The notes beneath the pieces are model-generated. The model made no database searches. It was not told the DNA's origin and saw only the letters and a list, made by a program, of their open reading frames with translations. DNA of 64,000 nt from an uncultured Actinomycetes bacterium (GTDB taxonomy: Bacteria > Actinomycetota > Actinomycetes > Mycobacteriales > Nakamurellaceae): contig CALANS010000117.1 of NCBI GenBank assembly GCA_937926105.1, positions 1 through 64,000 on the forward strand, in the 5' to 3' direction. The position numbers and the translations under genes are program-made. Of the stretch, positions 44,565 to 52,640 are shown in pieces (positions within the stretch are counted from its first letter, which is position 1; each line of letters begins with the position of its first letter).

Positions 44565-45662
44565 TCACACCAGCTCCCGGACCACGCTGCCGGGCACTGC
44601 GGCTCCGCTCCACCCGCGCTTGCGGCCCATCACGAAGCGCAGCACATCGGTCACCCAGTCGCGATCGGTGGACAGCGACAGCCGGGCGGCCCCCGCGCGG
44701 CGCAGCGCGGCGGCCACCTCGGAGCGGTGCTCGGCGGCGGCCGCCGCGAAGTCCGCACGCAGCGACGCGGTGGTGTTCACCTGTCGGGTGCGCCCGGACT
44801 CGGGGTCGATCAGCGTCACCAGCCCGACCGGGGGCAACTGCAGGTCCCGCGGATCGGTGATCTCCACCGCCAGCAGGTCGTGCCGGGCGCCGAGCGCGCG
44901 CAGCGACCGCTCCCAGTCCAGCGGCCCGACGAAGTCGGAGATCACCACCACCAGGCCGCGTCGCCGGGGCGGCCGGCGCAACTGTTCGATGGCAGCGGAC
45001 AGGTCCCCGCGGTGCCCCGGTGCGCTGCGTGGGGTGCCGGCGATCGCCCGCAGCAGATGCTGGGTGGCCGCCCGCCCGCCGCGCGCGGGAATCCGGGTGA
45101 TGGAGCGTCCGCTTGCTGGCGCGGGGCCATGCCCGGCACCCCGCTCACCGGGCCCGCCGGTGTGCCCCCTGCGTGGCTCCGCCGGCGTGGCCTCGCTGCG
45201 GCCTCGCTCGCCCCCGGTGGCGATGATGGCGCCCACCCGGTTGCCGCCACCCTGGGTCAAGTGCACCATCGCGGCGGCCGCGACGACGACCAGATCCCGC
45301 TTCTCGCACCCGGCGGTGCCGAAGTCCAGCGACGCGGACAGGTCGGCCACCAGCCAGGTCTCCAACTCGCGGTCGGCGACGGTCTGCCGGATATGCGGCA
45401 CGGTGGTGCGGGCCGTCACCGCCCAGTCCATCCGGCGCACGTCGTCACCGGGGTAGTAGGCGCGGGCCTCCCCAGGCTCGGTGCCCGGCCCGGGCACCAG
45501 GCCCAGGTGGTTACCCTGCAGCAGCCCGTCCAGCCGACGCCGCACCGTGAGTTCCAGGTTGGCCAGCGCCGCGTCCAGCCGGGCCGGGTCGGCCGTGCTG
45601 GGCACCTCGGCGCGGCGCGCCCAGCGCTCCTCCGGCGCCGGATGTGCCGGGCGGCCGGCCAT
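44565..45662 (-). CDS. DUF58-family protein with in-frame insertion
   Basis: A 365-residue DUF58 protein with a VWA-like core. The block REYxPGDDVRRMDW-like sequence (EARAYYPGDDVRRMDWAVTAR, quoted in part) and DLSASLDFGT are characteristic. Between NRVGAIIATGG and RSITRIPARGG there is an extra segment of about 35 residues rich in Gly/Arg/Pro/His. Its DNA (about 45108-45222) contains GCCTCGCTGCGGCCTCGCTCG, related to the family A repeat core. It is flanked by the VWA and MoxR genes, as in Rv1479-Rv1481. The insertion interrupts otherwise continuous family sequence, judged from memory of homologues. Confidence 0.9.
   Translation of the reverse strand: MAGRPAHPAPEERWARRAEVPSTADPARLDAALANLELTVRRRLDGLLQGNHLGLVPGPGTEPGEARAYYPGDDVRRMDWAVTARTTVPHIRQTVADRELETWLVADLSASLDFGTAGCEKRDLVVVAAAAMVHLTQGGGNRVGAIIATGGERGRSEATPAEPRRGHTGGPGERGAGHGPAPASGRSITRIPARGGRAATQHLLRAIAGTPRSAPGHRGDLSAAIEQLRRPPRRRGLVVVISDFVGPLDWERSLRALGARHDLLAVEITDPRDLQLPPVGLVTLIDPESGRTRQVNTTASLRADFAAAAAEHRSEVAAALRRAGAARLSLSTDRDWVTDVLRFVMGRKRGWSGAAVPGSVVRELV
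45108..45222. repeat. Dispersed GC-rich repeat inserted in the DUF58 gene (family A-like)
   Basis: The insertion carries GCTCACCGGGCCCG and GCCTCGCTGCGGCCTCGCTCG (45190-45210), corresponding in order to GTTCACCGGACCTG and GCCTCACTACGGCCTCACTC of the repeat at 1-139. The boundaries are estimated from where the protein leaves the expected family sequence. Confidence 0.6.
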
Positions 45663-45665
45663 CCC

Positions 45666-46886
45666 TCACGCCCCCTGAAGGTAGGGGCTCACGTGCGGCA
45701 GCGGGATCACCTGCAGCAGCCGGCCCAGAATGGTGTCGATCGGGACACCGTCGGCCAGTGCGTCGTAGGACAGCACCAGGCGGTGACGGAGCACGTCGGG
45801 AGCCACATCGATCACGTCCTGCGGCACCACGAAGTCCCGGCCGCGCACCAGGGCCAGCGCCCGGGCGGCGGCCACGATCCCCAGACTGGCCCGGGGGGAG
45901 GCACCGTAGGACAGCCAGCCGGCGACGTCGGGCAGGCCATGTTCGGCCGGCGTACGGGTGGCGTAGACCAGCCGCACCACGTAGTCGACCAGGGCGTGGT
46001 GCACGAACACCGTCGAGGCGACCTGCTGCAGCCGGGCCAGCTCACCGACCGGCATCACTTGCCGTGGCTCCGGTGGTGTGACGCCCATCCGGTAGACGAT
46101 CTCCCGCTCCTCCTCCGGCTCGGGATAGCCGACCATCAGCTTGAACAGGAACCGGTCTCGCTGCGCCTCCGGCAGCGGGTAGACGCCCTCGTTCTCGATG
46201 GGGTTCTGGGTGGCCAGCACCAGGAATGGGTTCGGCATCGCAAAGGTCTTGCCACCGATGGATACCTGCCGCTCGGCCATCACCTCCAGCAGCGCGGACT
46301 GCACCTTGGCCGGGGCCCGATTGATCTCGTCGGCCAGCACGAAGTTGGCCACCACCGGGCCGAGTTCGATGTCGAATTCCTCCCGGCCCGCCCGGTAGAT
46401 GCGGGTGCCCAGCAGGTCGGACGGCACCAGGTCGGGGGTGAACTGGATGCGCGCGAAGGTGCCGCCGACGACGGTGGCGAACGTCTCCACCGCCAGGGTC
46501 TTGGCCACGCCGGGCACGCCCTCGATCAGCAGGTGTCCCTTGGCGAGCAGGCCAACCAGCATGCGCTCCACCAGCCGGTCTTGGCCGACGATCACGCGCT
46601 TGACCTCGAAAATTGCGCGTTCCAGCGAGCCGGCGTCGGCCGCTGGGCCGGCCTGCCCCGGCCCGGCGTACGGCCCGTTCGCGACGGGCGGCGGCGCTAC
46701 CGGTGATGAGGGCACCGCACCCTGACCCGGCGCGGACGGCGATCCGGGGATCGAGGTCACGGCCGGCCGTCCGCCTGGTGGCGTCGCGGGCTCACCGCCG
46801 TACCGGGCGGCGGGCGGGGTCCCGATCGGGCCCGGAGCCGCGCTGTTCGGCCCGCTGTTCGGCGCACTGTCGGGCACTGCCGTCAC
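45666..46886 (-). CDS. moxR: MoxR-family AAA+ ATPase
   Basis: A 406-residue MoxR ATPase with a Pro/Gly/Ala-rich N-terminal extension of about 90 residues. The AAA+ core has Walker A (GVPGVAKT), Walker B (FVLADEINRAP), sensor 1 (ATQNP) and an arginine-finger region. It is thought to act as a chaperone for VWA-containing complexes. I chose GTG 46886 because AGGAGG is five bases upstream; the GTG at 46892 is too close. It is separated by three bases from DUF58, consistent with an operon. Confidence 0.92.
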   Translation of the reverse strand: MTAVPDSAPNSGPNSAAPGPIGTPPAARYGGEPATPPGGRPAVTSIPGSPSAPGQGAVPSSPVAPPPVANGPYAGPGQAGPAADAGSLERAIFEVKRVIVGQDRLVERMLVGLLAKGHLLIEGVPGVAKTLAVETFATVVGGTFARIQFTPDLVPSDLLGTRIYRAGREEFDIELGPVVANFVLADEINRAPAKVQSALLEVMAERQVSIGGKTFAMPNPFLVLATQNPIENEGVYPLPEAQRDRFLFKLMVGYPEPEEEREIVYRMGVTPPEPRQVMPVGELARLQQVASTVFVHHALVDYVVRLVYATRTPAEHGLPDVAGWLSYGASPRASLGIVAAARALALVRGRDFVVPQDVIDVAPDVLRHRLVLSYDALADGVPIDTILGRLLQVIPLPHVSPYLQGA

Positions 46887-46981
46887 CGGCACCTCCTGGT
46901 CGGACTGGTCCGCACGGCGTCGCGCGGAATCGTGCGGGCCGCATCATGCGGCCTCCGGCACCATCCCATCACGCCACGCTG

Positions 46982-47020
46982 TGTGCGGTGGGCCGGACGG
47001 TCGGAATCCGGCCCACCGCA
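46982..47020 (-). terminator. Terminator hairpin downstream of the MobA-like gene
   Basis: A perfect 15-bp stem, 46982-46996 with 47006-47020 and a nine-base loop, lies 80 bases beyond the MobA-like stop and upstream of the MoxR gene. No T-tract follows. Confidence 0.8.
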
Positions 47021-47100
47021 CCCGCGTTGGCCGGGACGGCCGCGCGAAGCCTGCATTCCACCGGCGGCAGGGCAGCGGAAGGGCGGCGACCCGAGCGTCG

Positions 47101-47820
47101 TCAGGGCGGCACGTCACCGGCCGGCGGATGGCCACGCCAGCGATCCAGATCGGCCGGGGTGTCCAGGTCCAGGGCCTCGGCGCCCTCGGCGGGCACCTCG
47201 GCCCCCACCAGCGGATCGATCAGGGCGCGCAGCGCCGCCCCGTGCCAGGATGCGCGGCCCGCGACCGCCGTCGCCAGCACACCCGCCGGGAACACGCCGG
47301 TCGCGTACTGCCGCCGGCCGCCGGAGATCAGCACCGCACCGGAGCGCCGGTCGGCCGGTACCGCCCGGGCCAGCCGGGTCAGGGTGGCCGCCGTCACCCC
47401 CGGTTGGTCCACGGCCAGCACCGCGACCAGGAGTCCGACGCTCGGTACGGCGCAGACACCCGCCCGGTCACCCACCGCCGGCGTGGCGCGTGCGGACGAG
47501 CCGGCGCCGTGCTCGGCACCCGGCCGGAGCCCTTCGGGTAGCAGCGGCAGCAGTGCGGCCAGTCCGGCAGCCACTCCGGCGGCTGGACCGCCACCGGGCG
47601 GATCCTCCCGGGTCTGCCTCACCCCCCGCGGCACCTCACGTGGGGGCCCGACCAGCACAATCACGCGGCCGCGGGCCGCGGCCAGGGCATGGCCCAGCAG
47701 CGTCCGGGACCCCACCGTCAGGGCGGCCTTGTCCACGCCACCGAGCCGCCGGCCCTGTCCTCCGGCCAGCAGGATCACCCCATCGGGCTGCGCCCCGCTG
47801 GACTCGTCACCGCCGCGCAC
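47101..47820 (-). CDS. Molybdenum-cofactor guanylyltransferase-like protein (MobA type)
   Basis: A 239-residue nucleotidyltransferase-fold protein. LAGGQGRRLGGVDKAAL near the N-terminus is the NTP_transf_3 signature and matches MobA. MobA would attach GMP to molybdopterin. The middle of the protein includes an Ala/Gly-rich segment. No other molybdenum-cofactor genes are near, and in the homologous mycobacterial locus no mobA sits here as far as I recall, so this gene may be a local insertion. CTP- or sugar-nucleotide transferase activity is an alternative. Confidence 0.8.
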   Translation of the reverse strand: MRGGDESSGAQPDGVILLAGGQGRRLGGVDKAALTVGSRTLLGHALAAARGRVIVLVGPPREVPRGVRQTREDPPGGGPAAGVAAGLAALLPLLPEGLRPGAEHGAGSSARATPAVGDRAGVCAVPSVGLLVAVLAVDQPGVTAATLTRLARAVPADRRSGAVLISGGRRQYATGVFPAGVLATAVAGRASWHGAALRALIDPLVGAEVPAEGAEALDLDTPADLDRWRGHPPAGDVPP

Positions 47821-47933
47821 GGCACTCCGTCACCGCCGGGCCCTTCGGTGGCAGACAGCGGGTTTCGGCTGTGCGCCCCACACGGATCGCTGTCATCCTC
47901 GTGGGGGCGCCGGCAACCTCCGGCCTGGCCCGA

Positions 47934-49598
47934 TCAAGTGCCCGGCCGGGTCGCCCCGATGTAGCCGGACCAGCGCATCGGGGACACCATCACATAGGAC
48001 CCGGACTGGGGCGCCTGGATCATCTGGCCATTTCCCATGTAGATGGCCACATGGTGGATGGTGCTCGGGTCCGACGTGTTGTAGGCGTAGAACACCAGGT
48101 CGCCCGGCTGCAGGTCCGACGAGGACACATGCTGGCCCGAGAAGTACTGGTAGGCCGAGTAGTGCGGCAGGTACACACCCACCTGCGCCCAGGCGTACAG
48201 CGCCAGACCGGAACAGTCGAAACCGATCTTGTTGTAGTCCCCGTAGTAGTCGGCCGTACCCCAGTCGTGGATGCCCTGCGACGGCCCGGACGAGGTCCCA
48301 CCGCCCCAGGCGTACGGGGTGCCCAACCAGGCGAGCGCGGCCTGCACCACCTGCTGCCCGCGGGAGGAGTTCGACGGCGGCGAGTAGGAGTGTCCCGACG
48401 ACCCCGATGACCCTGAAGATCCGGACGACCCCGACGACCCCGACGACCCCGACGACCCCGACGAGCTGTTTCGCGCGTCCTTCTCGGCCTGTTCCCTGGC
48501 CGCCGCTTCCCGTGCTGCCTGTTCGCGCGCGGCCTTCTCCCGCGCGGCCTTCTCCCGCGCGGCCTTCTCCCGGGCCGCCTTCTCTCGAGCGATCTTTTCG
48601 GCCAGCAGCTTGGCCTGCTTGGTCTTCTCCTTCGCCACGGCCTGCGACTTGGCGGCCTCCAGGTCGGCAAGCCGCCGGTCGGACTCCTGCTTCTCCTTGA
48701 GGGCTTGACGCGCCTGCGCGGCCTGCAACTCGGCCTGTTGCGCCAGGCGCTGATCCTCGGCTTGCTTGGCCTGGAGCCAGGCGTTGTACTGCTGGCGCTG
48801 GCCCTTGAGGTCGGCGACCTTGTTCAGCGCCGCCTGGTAGTCCGCCTGCTGGGTGGCCAGCTTCTTGTTCAGGCTCTGCAATTGCTGCTGGCCCTGCTGG
48901 AAGGACTTCTGCGCCGCCTCCCGCGCGGCGTCGGCGGCCTCCTTCGCCTGGACGGCCTTGGCCTCGGCGACCTTCGCGGCCTCCAGCGCCGCCTTCGCCT
49001 TGGAGTCGAGGTTTGCTTTGCCCGCCCGCGCCGACTCCAGCGTGCTGATCACGCTGAACTGGGTGTCCGAGACCTGCTGGATCATCTGCTGGCGGGCCAG
49101 CAACTGGTCCATGGAGTCCGAGTCCAGCAGGGCAGACATCGACCCCAGGACCGACCCCTGGCGGAAGGAGGCCGCCGCGAACTGGGCGGCGTCCTGCTGA
49201 GCGGTGACGATGGTCCGGCCCGCATGCTCGGCCTCTTGCTGGGCATGCCTGGCGGCGGCCTTGGCATCGGCCGCGTCGGCCTGCGCCACCTCCAGGTCGA
49301 CCCGCGCCTTCATCGCCAGCTCGGCCTTGAGTTCCATCGCGTCCTGCAGCTGTCGGATCTTGGCCTGGGTGGTGGATACCTGGCCGGACAGCCTGCCGAC
49401 CTGCGCGGCCGAGGACTGCGCGTGGTTCTCGCTGGCCTGGATCTGCTGGTCCGACGGGTTGGGGGGCGGGGGCGGCACCGCACCGGCGGGCAACGCCGTC
49501 GACACCGACAGCGCCCCTGCGACGGCGAGTGCCAGCGCAACGCTCCACCCGCGGGCGCCCGACCGCTCAGTTCGGCCGCGCCTTATGAACACCGTCAC
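47934..49598 (-). CDS. NlpC/P60 peptidoglycan endopeptidase (RipA-like)
   Basis: A 554-residue secreted cell-wall hydrolase. A signal peptide (about residues 1-40) precedes a long coiled coil (about 55-385) with Lys/Ala/Arg-rich repeats. Then comes a Ser/Gly linker made of a 9-bp DNA repeat, and a C-terminal NlpC/P60 domain with catalytic Cys462 (FDCSGL) and His in HHVAIYMG. It cuts the D-gamma-glutamyl-meso-DAP bond. GTG 49598 has AGGAG six bases upstream. It resembles RipA in domain order and in its position near moxR. The coiled coil also carries 15-bp tandem repeats coding KAARE. Confidence 0.93.
   Translation of the reverse strand: MTVFIRRGRTERSGARGWSVALALAVAGALSVSTALPAGAVPPPPPNPSDQQIQASENHAQSSAAQVGRLSGQVSTTQAKIRQLQDAMELKAELAMKARVDLEVAQADAADAKAAARHAQQEAEHAGRTIVTAQQDAAQFAAASFRQGSVLGSMSALLDSDSMDQLLARQQMIQQVSDTQFSVISTLESARAGKANLDSKAKAALEAAKVAEAKAVQAKEAADAAREAAQKSFQQGQQQLQSLNKKLATQQADYQAALNKVADLKGQRQQYNAWLQAKQAEDQRLAQQAELQAAQARQALKEKQESDRRLADLEAAKSQAVAKEKTKQAKLLAEKIAREKAAREKAAREKAAREKAAREQAAREAAAREQAEKDARNSSSGSSGSSGSSGSSGSSGSSGSSGHSYSPPSNSSRGQQVVQAALAWLGTPYAWGGGTSSGPSQGIHDWGTADYYGDYNKIGFDCSGLALYAWAQVGVYLPHYSAYQYFSGQHVSSSDLQPGDLVFYAYNTSDPSTIHHVAIYMGNGQMIQAPQSGSYVMVSPMRWSGYIGATRPGT
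48394..48590 (-). repeat. 9-bp and 15-bp tandem repeats in the RipA-like gene
   Basis: Bases about 48394-48467 carry a GACGACCCC-type 9-bp repeat coding SSG units. Bases about 48530-48590 carry GCGGCCTTCTCCCGC-type 15-bp units coding KAARE. Both keep frame, so copy number can vary without loss of the protein. Confidence 0.85.
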
Positions 49599-49840
49599 CA
49601 GTAACTCCTCCCACCCCGAGTCCCGACGGCGTCCCGCCGGTCCACTCCGGGCCCGTCGCTGGGCCGTTCGACGCCCACCCGACACCTGCCGACCGGGACT
49701 CGAACCGCGTGCCTCCCACCTGTCAAGACGACACGCCAAGGAGCACCTTGCCACTTCATCACCGTGAGCGCCAGTGGCAACAACAACCACACCATTCCCA
49801 ACCCAGACATAACCACAGATATACCGACATATTTCGGCGG

Positions 49841-50416
49841 ATGGACGCGACGGGACCCGCGACCGGGGACACTGGGCGGGTGATCGATCGCGCGAATCGC
49901 CTACCCGGGGGCCCAGCACCCCTCGCCGTTCTCGCCTTCGCCGCGGGACTGGCCGGGGTGACCACCCTGGTGGTGGGCACCTTCCTGCCGTGGCTGCACT
50001 CGGGTGCCGTGGACCGGAGCCTCTATCAGACCGCCGCGGTGGCGCAGCGGCTGGGACTGCTCGGCGACGGATCTTTGCTGTCGACCTGGCTGCCGCTGGT
50101 CGGCCCGATCTGCGTGGCGCCTGTGCTGCTGGCGCTGCTGCGACTGCGCCGGTCGGCGGCGGTGGTCGGTCTGGTCGTCGCGATCGGCGCCGGCGGGTGC
50201 GCCAGCGTGACCCTGGCGATGGCGGGCAGCCGATCCGCCCTGGGCATTTCGCTGGCCTGGGCGGGGCCGGTGACGGTGCTCGTCGGTGCGGCGCTCCTGG
50301 CGCTGGGGGCGACCGTGCTGCTGGCCGGTACGCGGCGGGCGCGGCCGGCCCCGGGGACGATGGCCATGGCGCTCGCCGAAAACGCCCCGAGCACTGTCGT
50401 CGATCCGTCACACTGA
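49841..50416 (+). CDS. Hypothetical membrane protein (about four helices)
   Basis: A protein of about 191 residues with four hydrophobic segments, for example LAVLAFAAGLAGVTTLVVGTF and CVAPVLLALLRL-like stretches. I know no family for it. The start is uncertain: ATG 49841 is chosen, but no strong ribosome site is seen. The 242-bp gap before it shows an AT-rich stretch near 49800-49830 and a T-arm-like sequence that does not make a tRNA. It is divergent from the RipA-like gene. Confidence 0.6.
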   Translation: MDATGPATGDTGRVIDRANRLPGGPAPLAVLAFAAGLAGVTTLVVGTFLPWLHSGAVDRSLYQTAAVAQRLGLLGDGSLLSTWLPLVGPICVAPVLLALLRLRRSAAVVGLVVAIGAGGCASVTLAMAGSRSALGISLAWAGPVTVLVGAALLALGATVLLAGTRRARPAPGTMAMALAENAPSTVVDPSH

Positions 50417-50586
50417 AGGGCGCCCCGCGACGCGCGGTTCCGAACGGCGATCCGCCGTCGACGTGGCCGCAGAACGGTCGACGGTCGGTACCGTCGACCG
50501 GGGCAGGCGACATCGGGTCTCCGGCCCGCTGACAGCACTGAACGGATGACGGTGCGCGAATGGCGCACCACGAGGGGAGTCGGACG

Positions 50587-52338
50587 ATGACGAGCGGTGG
50601 ACCGCAGCAGGGCTGGCCGGGTCAGCCCCCATCCGGCCAGGGGCCGGAGGGGCAGCAGCCGCCGTATGGGCAGCCGCCAGCGTACGAACAGCAACCCCAG
50701 TACGGGCAGCCGCCGGCATACGGACAGCAACCCCAGTACGGGCAGCCGGGGCAGCCGGCCTCGGGACAGCAGCCGGCCTATCCGGGATGGCAGCCCAGCG
50801 CCCCGGATTCCGGCTGGCAGCAGGCGGCCGGTCAGCAGTACCCGCCGGGCCAGCCTTATCAGCAGCCACAGCCTTATCAGCAACAGCCCTACCAGCAACC
50901 ACAGGCTGACCAGTCGTACCCGGGCTACCAGCAATCGGCGGGCGGCTACCCACCGCAGGGCTATCCGGCCCAGCAGGGTCAGTACGGCCAGCAACCGGGC
51001 CAGTACCCCCCGGCGGGATATGGCGCCCCGCAGGGCGGCGGTCCGACCGGGCAGCTGCCGGCTTCGGGTGGCAAGCGCAAGAGCAACCTGCCGGTCATCA
51101 TCACCGTCATCGCCGTCGTCATCGCGCTGGCCGCCGCCGGCCTGATCTACTGGGTCGCCCAGAAGGGATCGGACACCGCGAGCGGGCAGAGTACCCCCAA
51201 GGATGCGGTGGTGAACCTGCTGAACTCGGTGACCGACGAGGATCCGGTTGGCATCGCGGACCAGCTGGATCCGACCGAGGCGCACCTGTTCGCCGACATG
51301 ACGGGCGACGTCCTGAGCCAGCTCAAGCGGCTCGGCGTGGTGAACAAGGACGTGCAGGCCGACAAGGTGACCGGCATCGCGATCACCACCAAGGACCTCA
51401 CCTATGCCGACTCCCCGCTGACCATCAACGACCACCTGCAGATCGTGGAACTCACCGGCGGCACCGTCACCGTGCAAACCGGCAGCGGCGGTGTCCCCTA
51501 CAGCGACAAGATCACCAAGGTGCTGCCGGAACTCAAGCAGGTGGCACAGCCGCGCACCGAGACCGTCGACATCGCCCAGCAGGTCAAGAAGCTCGGGCAC
51601 CCGTTCCGCATCGCCACGGTCAACCGCGACGGCAAGTGGTACCCGTCGCTGTTCTACACCGTCGCGGACAACTGGGCCTACACCGAGCACGGTGCGGACT
51701 ACAAGCTGACTCCCATCGGCAATGAAGGGGGCAGCTCCCCCGAGGACGCGATGAACAAGTTCCTCGACGCGGCGACGACGCAGGACCCGAAGGCACTGAT
51801 CTCGGTGCTGTCCCCCGACGAGATGGGCGTGTTGCACGACTTCGGCAACATGATCATCAAGGCGGACGGGGACCTGGGCGGCGGCGCTCTCGGCGACGCC
51901 GGCCTGGGCGACGCGCAGTTGAGCAATGTCAGCTGGGCCGTGTCCGACGTGACCGGCGGCAAGAAGGTCTCGCTGAAGACGCTCACCGTCAAGACTGAGC
52001 AGGGCGACTTCTCGGTCGAGCGGGACCCAGCCGCCGGATCCCTGAAGGTGAGCATCCCCGGCCAGGGCACGATCAACGTGAACGCCGACAACATCGACAC
52101 CTGGCTGTCTCAGATGATGGGCCCCGCCGCGGCGCAGCTCCCGCCGCAAGTGCGCGAGATCATCAAGCGTGAGTTCCCCAAGGTCATCGGACTCGGCGTG
52201 GTGATGGTGCAGGGCGGCGACGGCAAGTGGTACGTCAGCCCGCTGCGGACGTTCTCCGACGTGTTCGTCTCGCTGCTGTCCGGGCTGGAGGCCGGCGACA
52301 TCGACTACTTCCTGTCGATGGCCGACGGCGGAAGATAG
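50587..52338 (+). CDS. Pro/Gln-rich membrane protein with extracytoplasmic domain
   Basis: A 583-residue protein. Residues about 1-160 are a low-complexity Pro/Gln/Tyr/Gly region (QPPYGQPPAYEQQPQYGQP-type repeats). Then comes one transmembrane helix (NLPVIITVIAVVIALAAAGLIYW), and the C-terminal 380 residues are a soluble region with two similar halves. The cytoplasmic Pro-rich tail and extracytoplasmic domain layout is common among actinobacterial cell-envelope proteins. GGGGAG seven bases before ATG 50587 fixes the start. It lies between the ripA and acn genes, on the opposite strand to ripA. Function unknown. Confidence 0.75.
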   Translation: MTSGGPQQGWPGQPPSGQGPEGQQPPYGQPPAYEQQPQYGQPPAYGQQPQYGQPGQPASGQQPAYPGWQPSAPDSGWQQAAGQQYPPGQPYQQPQPYQQQPYQQPQADQSYPGYQQSAGGYPPQGYPAQQGQYGQQPGQYPPAGYGAPQGGGPTGQLPASGGKRKSNLPVIITVIAVVIALAAAGLIYWVAQKGSDTASGQSTPKDAVVNLLNSVTDEDPVGIADQLDPTEAHLFADMTGDVLSQLKRLGVVNKDVQADKVTGIAITTKDLTYADSPLTINDHLQIVELTGGTVTVQTGSGGVPYSDKITKVLPELKQVAQPRTETVDIAQQVKKLGHPFRIATVNRDGKWYPSLFYTVADNWAYTEHGADYKLTPIGNEGGSSPEDAMNKFLDAATTQDPKALISVLSPDEMGVLHDFGNMIIKADGDLGGGALGDAGLGDAQLSNVSWAVSDVTGGKKVSLKTLTVKTEQGDFSVERDPAAGSLKVSIPGQGTINVNADNIDTWLSQMMGPAAAQLPPQVREIIKREFPKVIGLGVVMVQGGDGKWYVSPLRTFSDVFVSLLSGLEAGDIDYFLSMADGGR

Positions 52339-52360
52339 CTGCAAATAGCTAAGGTCTGAA

Positions 52361-52435
52361 AATCTGCCGCCAGATTCGGACAGGCCCGGCGTTTGCGCAG
52401 GTCGTGCGGATCGTGATGCGATCCAGCGGCAGATT
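52361..52435. repeat. Inverted repeat with internal hairpin downstream of the Pro/Gln-rich gene
   Basis: AATCTGCCGC at 52361-52370 is inverted at 52426-52435, and a GGATCG-TGATG-CGATCC hairpin (52408-52424) lies inside it. The 302-bp gap between the membrane gene and acn (52339-52640) also has the strong hairpin at 52468-52505 and the acn promoter, and nothing else I can support. Confidence 0.6.
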
Positions 52436-52467
52436 CCCAGAACCTCCCGCACCGCGGTATCTGCGCC

Positions 52468-52505
52468 AGTAGACCCCGGAGTCGCCCGCGACTCCGGGGT
52501 CTACT
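52468..52505. terminator. Strong hairpin upstream of the acn promoter
   Basis: A perfect 17-bp stem (AGTAGACCCCGGAGTCG at 52468-52484, inverted at 52489-52505) with a four-base loop. It is the most stable hairpin in the window and is placed to stop readthrough from the membrane-protein gene into acn. Confidence 0.85.
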
Positions 52506-52546
52506 GCTACCGGTGCTCGATGGTCCCTGTCGACCCGCCCCGCTAG

Positions 52547-52569
52547 CAGGACAAGCGTACTGTTAGAAT
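52547..52569 (+). promoter_or_regulatory. acnR: AcnR operator overlapping the acn promoter
   Basis: CAGGACAAGCGTACTG (52547-52562) fits the Corynebacterium AcnR consensus CAGNACNNNCGTACTG at every defined position. It abuts an extended -10 (TGT-TAGAAT, TAGAAT at 52564-52569), so bound AcnR would block transcription of acn. The leader to the GTG at 52641 is about 65 bases. Confidence 0.88.
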
Positions 52570-52640
52570 CGAGCATGATCAGCAGGGCACATCCGTCGCC
52601 CTACCACGCGCACATCCCGTGCGGGACAAGGAGTCAGCAG

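Noticed and set aside
43695..46706. Long plus-strand open frame (about 1000 codons) across VWA, DUF58 and MoxR
   Set aside because: Antisense to three conserved genes; no homology features.
49693..49708. T-arm-like sequence (GGTTCGAGTCCCGG on the minus strand) suggesting a tRNA
   Set aside because: The T-loop fits but the T-stem pairs only three of five bases, and no acceptor, D or anticodon arm could be assembled around it.
49599..49840. Possible c-di-AMP (ydaO) riboswitch upstream of the RipA-like gene
   Set aside because: Such leaders often precede actinobacterial NlpC/P60 genes, but none of the conserved blocks I know could be read here. A covariance-model search would settle it.
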